The notes beneath the pieces are model-generated. The model was not told where the DNA came from. It ran no database searches and saw only the letters and a program-made list of their open reading frames with translations. Source: a virus. Taken from it: 53,072 bases of DNA. Location of the stretch: IMG/VR virus record IMGVR_UViG_3300020442_004221, positions 1 to 53,072 of that record, one strand, 5' to 3'. Positions 16,234 to 24,670 of the stretch are shown here, piece by piece. Made by a program: the position numbers and the translations under genes. Position 1 is the stretch's first letter; every line of letters starts with the position of its first letter.

Positions 16234-17237
16234 ACTAAACCCATAGTCTCTTTTGTAACTTTCAGTATTATATCATAAGCTTCAGGATTGTCAACAAAAA
16301 ATTGTCTCAATTTTTCAGTACCTTGAAATTTCTTCTTCTCTCCTTCTATTTCAAAACTATACCATGCACCGCCTTTGGATATAACTCCAATATCAATAGC
16401 AAGCATCATGATTTCTGTTATTTTGTCAACACCAGAACCATATCTAATATATGATGTAGTAACACCTCCGGGAGGACTTAAAGCAGAGCATAGCACTTGC
16501 CATTCAACGGTTTGTCCTATTTGAGTATTATCTGTTAGTGTCCACGGTTTAAAGGTTTTGGCTCTCATCTTAATATCTGTTTGATAAGCAATAGCTTGTC
16601 CACTTTTTTCTTTAAACTCAGCACCATAGCCTGTAGGATTACCCATCAAATGTGTAATACCTATTACAATATTTTTATTTACAGGAATAACATTCGCTAC
16701 TTTCCTGCAAAATTTAGCCAATAACTTAGCACCATCTGCTCTTTGCATTTTATCCATACTAGATGTTATTTCTGCTTCTGTACATAATGCAGAGTATGAG
16801 TCTATGATCACTATAGATCCCGGTTCTTCATTAATGATGCGCTCTCCGATAGAAAGGTATTCTTCACCACTTAGTATTTTACCTTCTTGCGAACCAATAA
16901 TATCAAAACGATCTAAATCTAAATGAGAAATACCTTCTAAATCTCTCTTTTTAAGTCTGCCTTCAATATTTAGATAATAAACATGTCTGGGTTTTTTTAA
17001 ATCACCTTGATATTCAGGTTTTTGAGCTGTTGCGGCTAGATCCAGTGACGTTGTAGTTTTGCCACATTTAGGCTGTCCCGTCAAAACAACGAAACTACCT
17101 TCAGGAACACCACCCCCTAAAACCATGTCCAAAGAAGGACTAACAGGTATTATAATAGACTGCCTGTCTACTAAAGCATTTGCACTCATCATTATATCAG
17201 AGCCAAAATTCTTTTTTACATCATCTTTAAGAGCCAT
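16230..17237 (-). CDS. RecA/UvsX-like recombinase
   Basis: The 335-residue ATPase carries Walker A GQPKCGKTT at residues 54-62, a conserved Glu after YLNIEG near 95, and Walker B SIVIIDSYSAL near 145. ITHLMGNPTGYG and the following Lys-rich segment form the DNA-binding loop region. The region before the motor (DVKKNFGSDIMMSAN) looks like the UvsX/RecA oligomerisation strand. It should catalyse strand exchange and recombination-dependent replication. It is embedded with a possible mediator, nucleases, helicase and primase. The ATG is preceded by GGAAG at short spacing; its first codons overlap the upstream gene by 11 bases. Confidence 0.88.
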   Translation of the reverse strand: MALKDDVKKNFGSDIMMSANALVDRQSIIIPVSPSLDMVLGGGVPEGSFVVLTGQPKCGKTTTSLDLAATAQKPEYQGDLKKPRHVYYLNIEGRLKKRDLEGISHLDLDRFDIIGSQEGKILSGEEYLSIGERIINEEPGSIVIIDSYSALCTEAEITSSMDKMQRADGAKLLAKFCRKVANVIPVNKNIVIGITHLMGNPTGYGAEFKEKSGQAIAYQTDIKMRAKTFKPWTLTDNTQIGQTVEWQVLCSALSPPGGVTTSYIRYGSGVDKITEIMMLAIDIGVISKGGAWYSFEIEGEKKKFQGTEKLRQFFVDNPEAYDIILKVTKETMGLV

Positions 17238-17661
17238 CGTCTTCCATCTCTCTGAGTTTAGAAATAATACTTTTTTTGTTTACGTTTTTTCTGAATTGTG
17301 TATTTTTGATATCTCGTTTTTCGGTATAGTCAACAGATTTATCTTCTGTTTTTAATAAAATTTCCTGTTCTGTTTCTATGATAGGTAGTAAATGTGGTGC
17401 TCGCAAAGAGTAAATTCTACGAGCTTTATTACTTTTTAATGCTTTTATAATCGCCTTTGCGTCATATTGCTTTAGCAACTTATTTGCAGTAGCTATTTGA
17501 TTTCGATAAAAAGCTGCCCAATTTTTATTAGTCCAAAACCTATAATGCAAGTCTTTCTTATCTTTGATAGCTTTATTTTCGCATATCATCTCTGTAATAA
17601 ATTGTGCTGCTGACACAAGTTTACCATTAGAGTATTTAGATGGATATTTATTCGGAGTCAT
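17227..17661 (-). CDS. Conserved phage protein of unknown function, 144 aa
   Basis: The N-terminus (YPSKYSNGKLVSAAQFITEM) and YSLRAPHLLPII look familiar from phage recombination or replication operons, but no function is known to me. The sequence is basic and helical, with a central AAFYRNQIATANKLLKQY helix and a Lys/Arg-rich tail, consistent with nucleic-acid binding. It overlaps both neighbours slightly (11 and 14 bases), placing it in the tightly coupled recombinase operon. Confidence 0.6.
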   Translation of the reverse strand: MTPNKYPSKYSNGKLVSAAQFITEMICENKAIKDKKDLHYRFWTNKNWAAFYRNQIATANKLLKQYDAKAIIKALKSNKARRIYSLRAPHLLPIIETEQEILLKTEDKSVDYTEKRDIKNTQFRKNVNKKSIISKLREMEDDGS

Positions 17662-17977
17662 TAGGTCTAAAAATATGATCCTGAGTGTCTTTATTTTTAC
17701 CTACATACTTCTTTCGTAAATTATCATTAAGGGCAGAGGCTTCTCCTGTCATGATCGAAACATTTTTAGTGCCTTTACTTGATGTTTCGCTAATCATTAA
17801 ATCTTTTGACTTAGAAGCTTTCTTAGCTTGCTTAGATTCTTCAGGAGACTTATTTGCCCTAATTGCTGCATCTACTTTATCAACAGAAATATTCAGTTCT
17901 TCTGCGATATCTCCCATCTTTTTGTTTTGAGCGTGTAACCATAATATTGCATATTCTTGTTTTTTATTTCTTCTCAT
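17648..17977 (-). CDS. Small helix-turn-helix protein
   Basis: The first 40 residues form a sigma-region-4-like or MarR-like helix-turn-helix (ILWLHAQNKKMGDIAEELNI followed by VDKVDAAI), matching the pattern of helices that read DNA. The remainder is a Lys/Ser-rich, poorly ordered tail. A GAGG ribosome site lies before the ATG. A regulator or DNA-binding accessory of the replication operon is likely; target sites are unknown. Confidence 0.6.
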   Translation of the reverse strand: MRRNKKQEYAILWLHAQNKKMGDIAEELNISVDKVDAAIRANKSPEESKQAKKASKSKDLMISETSSKGTKNVSIMTGEASALNDNLRKKYVGKNKDTQDHIFRPNDSE

Positions 17978-17984
17978 TTTTTCC

Positions 17985-18326
17985 TCACTTTGGCCATTGG
18001 ATTTTTTGGGATGGTTTCTTCATTCTCGTCATACCTTTAGGTAGTTCTCTTTGACTTGTTTGCTTATAATCATTATGTTTTCTATTTAAAGCTGCTTTAT
18101 GATCGTCACTCATTCTATCACGATTTCTATTAGCCAAGTCTCCTAATGTTTTCAATTCACTGTCAGACTTTTTCACTGAACTATTAAGTGTTAGCATGTC
18201 GTCATAATTTCTAGAACACTGCTGTTTACATTTAGGACATTTGACTATCTCTTTGTACTGACTAATCGTTGCAAATAAGTCGAAAGACTCATCGCATGAT
18301 TGACAGAAGTAAGTGTATGATGGCAA
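17985..18326 (-). CDS. FmdB-type zinc-ribbon protein (TTG start)
   Basis: The N-terminus PSYTYFCQSCDESFDLF and the later CPKCKQQC make the CxxC...CxxC ribbon of the FmdB/CxxC_CXXC_SSSS family, whose members begin almost identically (MPxYxYxC). This family start fixes the initiation codon at TTG (18326), supported by AGGAG eleven bases upstream. The C-terminal 60 residues are basic and lack a recognised domain (RNRDRMSDDHKAALNRKHND). In bacteria the family is regulatory or of unknown role; in phages it is a common small accessory gene. Confidence 0.7.
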   Translation of the reverse strand: MPSYTYFCQSCDESFDLFATISQYKEIVKCPKCKQQCSRNYDDMLTLNSSVKKSDSELKTLGDLANRNRDRMSDDHKAALNRKHNDYKQTSQRELPKGMTRMKKPSQKIQWPK

Positions 18327-18327
18327 T

Positions 18328-18744
18328 TTACTTCAAACTCCTATTAATATCTTTTAATATTCTAACATTTTTACTTTTTAAGAAATCTATATATTTGTCA
18401 AAAACTAATTGGTCAACTTCTAAGAAAGACCATTCATCTTTACACACGCTATCGATGAAAGAATTTTGAGCTTTTTCCTTAATGCTGCTATGTAGCTTAA
18501 TAGGATTGTACACTTCTTTATTTGGGTTACATTTAATATAATATATATTATAAGCTTTTCTGTCTGTAATATGTTTAGATTTTTTACCAAAGACCTTTTT
18601 AGCACAAGCGTCTTCAGGCTTATTTGTTCTAGGATTGCCGTTATCGTCCAAAAATTCTTGATTATCTATTAGAGTATAATACTCATCTTTTTTTACATCA
18701 ACATTATGATGTTTAATTAAGAACTCCGATGTGTTTACTTTCAT
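18328..18744 (-). CDS. Hypothetical protein, 138 aa
   Basis: No family was recognised. It is a charged, soluble protein with scattered Cys residues (CAKK, IKCNP, VCKDEW) that do not form a clear zinc motif. The start is supported by AAGGA about ten bases upstream within the end of the HNH gene, with which it overlaps by 32 bases. The region IKLHSSIKEKAQNSFIDSVC is helical. Its position in the replication operon is the only clue to its role. Confidence 0.55.
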   Translation of the reverse strand: MKVNTSEFLIKHHNVDVKKDEYYTLIDNQEFLDDNGNPRTNKPEDACAKKVFGKKSKHITDRKAYNIYYIKCNPNKEVYNPIKLHSSIKEKAQNSFIDSVCKDEWSFLEVDQLVFDKYIDFLKSKNVRILKDINRSLK

Positions 18745-19312
18745 ATCTCAATTCCTTAGGTATAAACAAGGTCCATTCTGGTATATATTCTATGTTAGTC
18801 AAAACCTCATACCAAGGCAAGTATTTAAAACTAAATCTAGGCTCAATAGGTTCTAATAATAACTTCATATTAGCTTGAGAGGGTGTTTTATCTGCTTTTT
18901 TTCTATTGCAAATATTACACGCAGTTACTATATTGTTCCAACATGTAGGGGAAGTATGATATTTCCATTTGGATTTAGGTATAACATGATCATATGTTAA
19001 CTTACTAGTATTATATTTTTTACCACAATATTGGCAAGTATAATTATCTCTCAAGAATAAATTTTTACGAGTAAATTTAACTGATCCACTATGACCTTTC
19101 ACAAACCTGTTAATTTTAATTATACAGGGGATATCGTAGGACTTCCCACACCCAATAATTTTATCTTTATTATAAACTTGCACTATATCTATTATTGGTT
19201 TTTTTTGATGATTTATTTTAAAAGACCAATTAATAGCTGTCTTCCAATCTATGATTGATAGTGGGGTATAGTCTACGTTTAGTACTAGGCAGGGTTTATG
19301 ATTCATTCTCAT
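18713..19312 (-). CDS. HNH endonuclease
   Basis: A typical HNH_5-type nuclease of 199 residues. The N-terminal strand PCLVLNVDYTPLSIIDWKTA is the family's usual start. The nuclease core is RDNYTCQYCGKKY ... LTYDHVIPKSKW ... CWNNIVTACNICNRKKADKT, with the catalytic His in YDHVIP, the Asn in WNNIV and two CxxC zinc pairs. Related genes lie next to phoH in bacteria and phages. It may be a free-standing homing endonuclease or a DNA-processing enzyme. It overlaps phoH by 17 bases. Confidence 0.82.
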   Translation of the reverse strand: MRMNHKPCLVLNVDYTPLSIIDWKTAINWSFKINHQKKPIIDIVQVYNKDKIIGCGKSYDIPCIIKINRFVKGHSGSVKFTRKNLFLRDNYTCQYCGKKYNTSKLTYDHVIPKSKWKYHTSPTCWNNIVTACNICNRKKADKTPSQANMKLLLEPIEPRFSFKYLPWYEVLTNIEYIPEWTLFIPKELRYESKHIGVLN

Positions 19313-20006
19313 AAGTTTTTAATCTATTAACAATATCTGCTATAATAGGATTACGAACAATGTCAGAAGCTTCTAATTGAACCATGCCCACACCTAATAA
19401 ATTATCTAGTCTTTCAGACAGGTTAGCAAAACCACCTTTGAGATGTCTTTGTAAATCTGACTGATCTACATCTCCTGTAAGTATCATTTTACTATTCATA
19501 CCGATACGAGTTAAAAGCATTTTTAATTGATCATAAGAAGCGTTTTGACATTCATCAGCTACAATGAAAGCATCGTGAAAACTTCTACCTCTCATTAATC
19601 CTAAAGGCACTACTTCTATTAGTCTTTGACTTTTTAGTTTAGCAAAATGTGCAGATTGAATAAAATAATGTATTTCATCTATAATAGGTAGTAAATATGG
19701 GTGTAATTTTTCTTCAGCAGTACCGGGTAAAAATCCCAAACGCTCTCCTGCTTCTACTACTGGTCGTGTAATAACAATTTTTTTAACCTTAAAATCTAAT
19801 AAATATTCTAAAGCCATACCAATTGCTATATGGGTTTTACCACTACCAGCTGCACCTTGACAAAAAGTAACAGTATTTTCTGCTACGGTTCTAATATAGT
19901 CTTTTTGATTTATAGTTCTAGGTTTTAATCTATTTTGAAAACCTACTACATTTTCTGGAACCTTTATAGCAGCTGTGTCTAAACGTTTTTTGCGGTTTTT
20001 CTTCAA
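19296..20006 (-). CDS. phoH: PhoH-like P-loop ATPase (TTG start)
   Basis: The 236-residue protein has Walker A FCQGAAGSGKTH (50-58), the family motif ITRPVVEAGERLGFLPG near 80-95, and Walker B FIVADECQNA near 148. TGDVDQSDL and the helicase-like end match PhoH. Many large phages carry it; the role is probably RNA-related but is not firmly known. The start is TTG at 20006 with AAGG eight bases before it; no ATG lies nearby in frame. It follows ribonucleotide reductase by 27 bases. Confidence 0.9.
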   Translation of the reverse strand: MKKNRKKRLDTAAIKVPENVVGFQNRLKPRTINQKDYIRTVAENTVTFCQGAAGSGKTHIAIGMALEYLLDFKVKKIVITRPVVEAGERLGFLPGTAEEKLHPYLLPIIDEIHYFIQSAHFAKLKSQRLIEVVPLGLMRGRSFHDAFIVADECQNASYDQLKMLLTRIGMNSKMILTGDVDQSDLQRHLKGGFANLSERLDNLLGVGMVQLEASDIVRNPIIADIVNRLKTYENES

Positions 20007-20033
20007 GTTGATAACCTTCTTTCAAGGAAGAGT

Positions 20034-22232
20034 TTAAATTAGACATGCCCCACCTGCGCAACTAATTTCCTCTATTCCTATTGTGTTATCCTCTGTTTCT
20101 AATAGTTGGGTATAATCTACCCTAGAAAAACTATCGTATAAATCTGTATAAATTTTCCAATTATATACATCTTTCATACAATATGTCAATCTTTTAATAT
20201 CATCATCGAAATATTTTTTGGCAAATCGATTCATTTTTGTAGCAAATAATTTTTTTGCATCAGAATCTTCATCTGTTGCTTGAGACAGGGTCATATAATC
20301 GCATGCTGCCCATAAATTTAAATCAAAAGCATTTAACCCTAATTCGATTAAACCAGAACACCACAAAGCAGCATCTCCATATTCTTTTACAATTTCTCTT
20401 GGAGTATATACTGTAGTAAATGGTGCCTGCGGATAATCTTTGTCTCCACTTTGAGGTATCAAGCTAATACCAGCGAAAAATTTTCTATTATTATAAATAA
20501 ATTTTGTTACAGCTTCCCATTCCTCTGGTTGTACAGTAACTGTATTGCTAACATTATGACTTAAAAAATCTTGTGTACATAGGGATCTGTTTTTACCTGA
20601 ATGAACCCAATTTTTCTGAGCATCTTTTACTACAGATAGCATTTCTACCGCTGGTAGCTGATTTTTAAGTTTAGATCCATCAGGAACTTCAATAGGGAAT
20701 TTAACAACTTCGTCTGTATCATTTGCAGACCAAGCAGATTTTTCACATGCCTGAGGATTATAGCTTTTAAAGTGTTGAAATGGAGCTTCTAAGGTATTTG
20801 CTTGAACATGCCTAATGTATCTTTTAGCATGATGTGGGTGAATACCAGAACTTGTACCAAGCATACTACTGCTAGTGCCTTCTGGCTTCAAACAAGTTAC
20901 TCGTGCTGCTTGATTAATATTAATTTTTTTAGCTAGTTCTTTATTAGTATCCACAGCAATTTTAGCACCTTTTTTCAATACTTTTTCTGTTAATACTAAC
21001 TCGTGTTTCTCCATAATTCCTGTTAAAGAAACGCCAAGTAAAGCCTCTCTTTCAAAAATAGCGTTAGTAATATCTCCTAGATATTCTAAATTAGTAAATC
21101 CTGCTTGCAAAGTTCCGATAATTGCAGCAGCTTTACATCTTTCGTAGAAATCTTCTTCATCTGTTACAGACGAGCAATTGATGGTGGAAAGATTACAACC
21201 TTGCCAACCAGATTTACCTGTCTTCTCATCTACAGGCCACATACCCACTTCGACACATGGATTAAAAGTCATCTCGGTAGAATCGCTCCAAATAAAACCA
21301 GGCTCACCAAATTCTTTAACAGATTCCATTAAAGCAGCAAACTTTTCGTATGATGTATCGTCTTTAATAAGCAAGGCAGAATTATTACTTCTAGCTCTTT
21401 GTGGATTATCTATATACCAATTGCCAGTTTTAGCTTTAGCCATTTCTTCATCATCAGCGCTAAATAATGCTAACGACGCACTTCTACGAACACCACCAGA
21501 TAATACAGCATCGCTGCTGTGCATAATAATATCATAAGCATCGATAGGTCGTAATTTTTTTTGTTTTGTTTCAACACAAGCCTCCAATAATTCTCTAATT
21601 TTTTCTAAGCCATTTTGCAAAGGCTCAAAGCCGGGAGCCTTTCCAACACCAGAAGATAATTTAGAGCCTTTCGTTCTGATATTGCTATAATCAAAAACAA
21701 TATATTGGTCTTTATATTCTTTGAATTTTGTTTCACTTGGGCGAACGAAAAATGAACTAAGAAGAACGCCGAGAGCATCAGCCCAGCCTTCGATACTATC
21801 TTCTACAGTATATTTTACACCTTTTCTTTTATCTTTTTTGCTCAAGGACAACGAGGGTAGTTTTTCAACATGATGTTTTTGCACACTGAAACCGGTACCA
21901 CTACCGCAAAGCAATAACCAGAAACATTCTTGAAAAAACCTAAGTCTATCACAATAAGAACTAGTGCAGTTGTAAATCTTTGCATGACGCTTTAAAATGG
22001 GCTCTCCGCCAAATTGTAAAGCTCTTTGGCTACCTAGTACCCTTTTTTTAAACATAAGGTCGTAGGCCCAATCTATTTCTTGGCTTATATTATAATCGGC
22101 ATATTGTGTATGCATCATGTTTTTAACACGATCCACAGCTTCTTTCCATGTTTCTCTACGGTTTTCGCTTTCTATCCATCTTGCATATTTACTAACGAAA
22201 GTATAGTTTTGAAGCTCATTCAATGCCGACAT
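20034..22232 (-). CDS. Class II (adenosylcobalamin-dependent) ribonucleoside triphosphate reductase
   Basis: The 732-residue protein fits the monomeric RTPR type. NCTSSYC near 88 holds one active-site Cys, NPCVEVGMWP near 326 holds the radical Cys and Glu, and QGCNLSTINC near 343-352 holds the partner Cys. The C-terminal SCAGGACLI carries the CxxxxC redox pair that regenerates the active site. It needs vitamin B12 from the host or medium and no oxygen or iron cofactor partner, so no small subunit is expected. An AAGGAG ribosome site precedes the ATG, with a sigma70-type promoter and a long, possibly folded leader further upstream. It supplies dNTPs with the neighbouring dCMP deaminase. Confidence 0.93.
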   Translation of the reverse strand: MSALNELQNYTFVSKYARWIESENRRETWKEAVDRVKNMMHTQYADYNISQEIDWAYDLMFKKRVLGSQRALQFGGEPILKRHAKIYNCTSSYCDRLRFFQECFWLLLCGSGTGFSVQKHHVEKLPSLSLSKKDKRKGVKYTVEDSIEGWADALGVLLSSFFVRPSETKFKEYKDQYIVFDYSNIRTKGSKLSSGVGKAPGFEPLQNGLEKIRELLEACVETKQKKLRPIDAYDIIMHSSDAVLSGGVRRSASLALFSADDEEMAKAKTGNWYIDNPQRARSNNSALLIKDDTSYEKFAALMESVKEFGEPGFIWSDSTEMTFNPCVEVGMWPVDEKTGKSGWQGCNLSTINCSSVTDEEDFYERCKAAAIIGTLQAGFTNLEYLGDITNAIFEREALLGVSLTGIMEKHELVLTEKVLKKGAKIAVDTNKELAKKININQAARVTCLKPEGTSSSMLGTSSGIHPHHAKRYIRHVQANTLEAPFQHFKSYNPQACEKSAWSANDTDEVVKFPIEVPDGSKLKNQLPAVEMLSVVKDAQKNWVHSGKNRSLCTQDFLSHNVSNTVTVQPEEWEAVTKFIYNNRKFFAGISLIPQSGDKDYPQAPFTTVYTPREIVKEYGDAALWCSGLIELGLNAFDLNLWAACDYMTLSQATDEDSDAKKLFATKMNRFAKKYFDDDIKRLTYCMKDVYNWKIYTDLYDSFSRVDYTQLLETEDNTIGIEEISCAGGACLI

Positions 22233-22254
22233 ACTTGCTATCTCCTTAGATCAG

Positions 22255-22318
22255 ACCCTTGCTAGAAAAAATTTAGTCTTATCGATATGATAATTTAGAG
22301 TAGACATAAATCAAGGGT
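22255..22318 (-). promoter_or_regulatory. Folded leader RNA of the reductase gene (candidate)
   Basis: In the ~120-base leader of the reductase mRNA, ACCCTTG (minus-strand pairing at 22312-22318) can pair with CAAGGGT (22255-22261) over seven bases. Inside this loop a further hairpin TTATC/GATAA (22279-22293) and a GTCT/AGAC pair (22276-22279 with 22302-22305) can form; these two share base 22279, so not all pairs coexist. The outer stem ends eight bases before the AAGGAG ribosome site, a position able to affect translation. No cobalamin-riboswitch GCCACUG box is present. Confidence 0.35.
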
Positions 22319-22361
22319 TAGGGGTTAAAAGAATTGTTATTAATCTATTGTTGTATACACC

Positions 22362-22390
22362 ATCATATCAAGAATCATATTTGATTTCAA
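22362..22390 (-). promoter_or_regulatory. Sigma70-type promoter for ribonucleotide reductase
   Basis: TTGAAA (22385-22390) and TATGAT (22362-22367) are separated by exactly 17 bases; each differs from consensus by one base. The -35 box overlaps the last codons of the dCMP deaminase gene. Predicted transcription begins near 22355, giving a leader of about 120 bases. Confidence 0.65.
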
Positions 22391-22842
22391 ATTTTTTTTA
22401 TCCAAGATAAATTTGGTTCAACTTTTACTATTTGCATACCAGTTTGCTCTACAAAAAAATCAAAAAGTTTTTTTTGCCTTTCATCGAATAATTGTGTACC
22501 ATGATTATTTGACATAATTACTTTTGTAATTCCTTCTTGCCATAAAGCCATGACACAATCATTGCAACATTGACCTGTTACATATGCCACTCCATTATCA
22601 GGACGTATCACACAATTAGACAAAGCGTTTCTTTCTGCATGAATCATCCAATGATATTTTTCTGGTCTAGTTGTAGGTAATGTTTCATCTAACATTCCTT
22701 TAGGAAAACCATTATAACCAACACCTAATATTCTATGTTGTTGATCAGTAATCACACAACCATGTTGAGTATGTAAGTCGTGGCTTCTTTGAGCAACAAC
22801 TTTAGCTAGTCCTAAAAAATAATCTGTCCAATCTGGTCTCAT
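22387..22842 (-). CDS. dCMP deaminase
   Basis: The 151-residue enzyme has the zinc-dependent deaminase motifs HAERNAL (zinc His 68 and catalytic Glu 70) and CCNDC (zinc Cys 93 and 96), plus the family N-terminus RPDWTDYFLGLAKVVA. It converts dCMP to dUMP for thymidylate production. The family N-terminus makes the first ATG the correct start, yet no ribosome site precedes it. Instead a promoter's -10 box ends six bases before the ATG, so the mRNA is probably leaderless. It starts a small transcription unit that runs into ribonucleotide reductase. Confidence 0.92.
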   Translation of the reverse strand: MRPDWTDYFLGLAKVVAQRSHDLHTQHGCVITDQQHRILGVGYNGFPKGMLDETLPTTRPEKYHWMIHAERNALSNCVIRPDNGVAYVTGQCCNDCVMALWQEGITKVIMSNNHGTQLFDERQKKLFDFFVEQTGMQIVKVEPNLSWIKKI

Positions 22843-22848
22843 GTGTTT

Positions 22849-22876
22849 ATTGTATCTAAAATTTCTGCACTGTCAA
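22849..22876 (-). promoter_or_regulatory. Sigma70-type promoter for dCMP deaminase, leaderless position
   Basis: A perfect -35 TTGACA (22871-22876) and a -10 TACAAT (22849-22854) lie 16 bases apart. The -10 box ends only six bases before the ATG, so the predicted first transcribed base is the A of the start codon or a neighbour. Confidence 0.7.
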
Positions 22877-22882
22877 TAGTAT

Positions 22883-22898
22883 TTGTTTCGTGAAACAA
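22883..22898. repeat. Perfect 16-bp palindrome, candidate operator
   Basis: TTGTTTC-GT-GAAACAA is a perfect inverted repeat with seven-base arms six bases upstream of the -35 box of the dCMP deaminase promoter. The two-base centre is too short for a good hairpin and no U tract follows, so a dimeric regulator binding site is more likely than a terminator. Confidence 0.4.
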
Positions 22899-22900
22899 TA

Positions 22901-24670
22901 TTAATTATCTTTTTTATGCAGGATAGAAAAGTCGTAGTATCTCTTAAATTCTTCTACAGTAGTAGATGAATCTTTTTCTGAACTTAGATTGTAGATTAAA
23001 TTGTTACATACGTAATGCTTAGATATAAAATTCCAAATTTTCACATTCTTTAAATCGAAATCAAGAAAGTCTTGTATCACTAAGTATAGTAAATAATCAT
23101 AAGGCATAGCTGGCAAAATATGATGTATATATAGTGGAAATATAGATTTACAAAATTCTAACCATAATTGCATTTGTTGATTACCAGTGGCATACAGACA
23201 AACCCCACCATTTAAATGGTTTTTATAAATATGATTTTGGAAAACATTGTTATCGCTATAGTTTTTAGATCCAGAAACCCAAAAGCTGCCTGCATATCGA
23301 CAATAATTATATATATTATTCAACCAATCTTCGCTAAAAAAAACGTCAGATTCCAGCATTAGGGTTGTGTTGTAATTGCTTAATTGTTTAATGGTTTCAA
23401 AAAAGCACCAGTTTGGACCAGCTAATTTACCATAAGTAGGACATGGTTCCTCTAGCATATATTTATCGTACTGAGTTGGTATATCTAGGTGTATTATATT
23501 TACATTTCTAAATGCATTTTCCAAAATAGTTAAATATCTATCTGGTATAGCATATTGTGTGCTAATGTTAAAATCTAATAGTTTTGCATGCTCTATATTA
23601 TCTGATAAGTTTTCTTCAAGCCTATGCATGAAGGTGTCGAAATTATTATTTTGTAATTCTTTACCTGTTAGCAACAAACAAATACTTTCTAATTTATTTG
23701 TATAGGGTTTGAGCATACTCGTTATTAGAAATTTTCTTATATTTAATTTATTATGGTCTATTAAATTATTTTTTAATGGATATGAATCCCTATTCCTCCC
23801 AGTTCTTCTGTCTAAATGTATAGCGTTAACCCTCGGATATAAATTAATAAAATTAATTTTACATTCATCCTCAATGTATTCCTTAAATAATCTATCGCAA
23901 TTTCCTATACCTAATTCAAAATTTATAGAGTGTTCATCTGGCATAGGAAATAATAATTTTTGATATATCCAACAGTCATGAGAATAATATGGATTTGTAG
24001 GAGAAGAACTGTCACCATATGAGTCGTGACTTTGTACAATATTATTGTCAAGATCAAGATCTTTACGGGTGATTGCATATAAAGTTTTTTCTGAAAAATC
24101 TTGACTCTTTACATATTCTAAAGTTTTATCAAAATATATATCCGTATTGGCTAAAATTTTAATATATGGACGATAGTATTTATTAGCATATTGCATCCAT
24201 AGCGCATAAGTAAGTCTTTCATGAATATTATAAGTATCAATCTTGGGATGATTAGCAAGATGTTCTGGTAAATTTATATTTTTAGATTCTAAAAATACAC
24301 ATATTTTGTGAATCGAGGGATTGCTTAAATTATTTTCTAAGCATTTGGTAATATTTTTTAATGTTTCATCATCTTTGGGCTCATACCATTGTATAAATAA
24401 AACAATATTTGTAACATAGTCACTATCTATATTCAATGAATGTTGATTATACGAAATGTTTTTTGTAATTTCACTCCCGCTAGTCCGAGTGTATAGTCTA
24501 TTCTCTTGTTTACCAAATTGCAAATAATGCATTATAGCACCATCTTCTGTGTCTATGCCAGCATGCACTAAATCAGGATTAGCAACTAAATAATATTCCC
24601 AATTAAAAGTATTTGGTAGTACTTTTATAATTTTTAAACGCTGTTCTTCAGTAAATGAAAAATCTTTAAA
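22901..24670 (-). CDS. Large glycosyltransferase-like protein with NPD repeat domain
   Basis: About 589 residues. Near the N-terminus, WEYYLVANPDLVHAGI followed by HYLQFGKQENR is the YLxxNPDV...HYxxxGxxEGR repeat that is common in front of polysaccharide-modifying enzymes. A GT-A-like part follows (IKILANTDIYF, near 170-180), then a second transferase-like region with TTLMLESDVFFSEDWL and LNGGVCLYATG. Both contain acidic metal-type residues. The start is ATG at 24670, because the longer frame uses TTG at 24691 inside gmd and GAGG precedes 24670. It follows the GDP-fucose genes closely (eight-base range), which suggests transfer of fucose or a related sugar. Confidence 0.65.
   Translation of the reverse strand, partial: FKDFSFTEEQRLKIIKVLPNTFNWEYYLVANPDLVHAGIDTEDGAIMHYLQFGKQENRLYTRTSGSEITKNISYNQHSLNIDSDYVTNIVLFIQWYEPKDDETLKNITKCLENNLSNPSIHKICVFLESKNINLPEHLANHPKIDTYNIHERLTYALWMQYANKYYRPYIKILANTDIYFDKTLEYVKSQDFSEKTLYAITRKDLDLDNNIVQSHDSYGDSSSPTNPYYSHDCWIYQKLLFPMPDEHSINFELGIGNCDRLFKEYIEDECKINFINLYPRVNAIHLDRRTGRNRDSYPLKNNLIDHNKLNIRKFLITSMLKPYTNKLESICLLLTGKELQNNNFDTFMHRLEENLSDNIEHAKLLDFNISTQYAIPDRYLTILENAFRNVNIIHLDIPTQYDKYMLEEPCPTYGKLAGPNWCFFETIKQLSNYNTTLMLESDVFFSEDWLNNIYNYCRYAGSFWVSGSKNYSDNNVFQNHIYKNHLNGGVCLYATGNQQMQLWLEFCKSIFPLYIHHILPAMPYDYLLYLVIQDFLDFDLKNVKIWNFISKHYVCNNLIYNLSSEKDSSTTVEEFKRYYDFSILHKKDN

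Noticed and set aside
22255-22318. Cobalamin riboswitch upstream of the B12-dependent reductase
   Set aside because: The conserved GCCACUG box and multi-stem core are absent; only a simple stem can be drawn.
22883-22898. Palindrome as an intrinsic terminator of the upstream glycosyltransferase operon
   Set aside because: The centre is two bases, the arms are AT-rich and no U tract follows.
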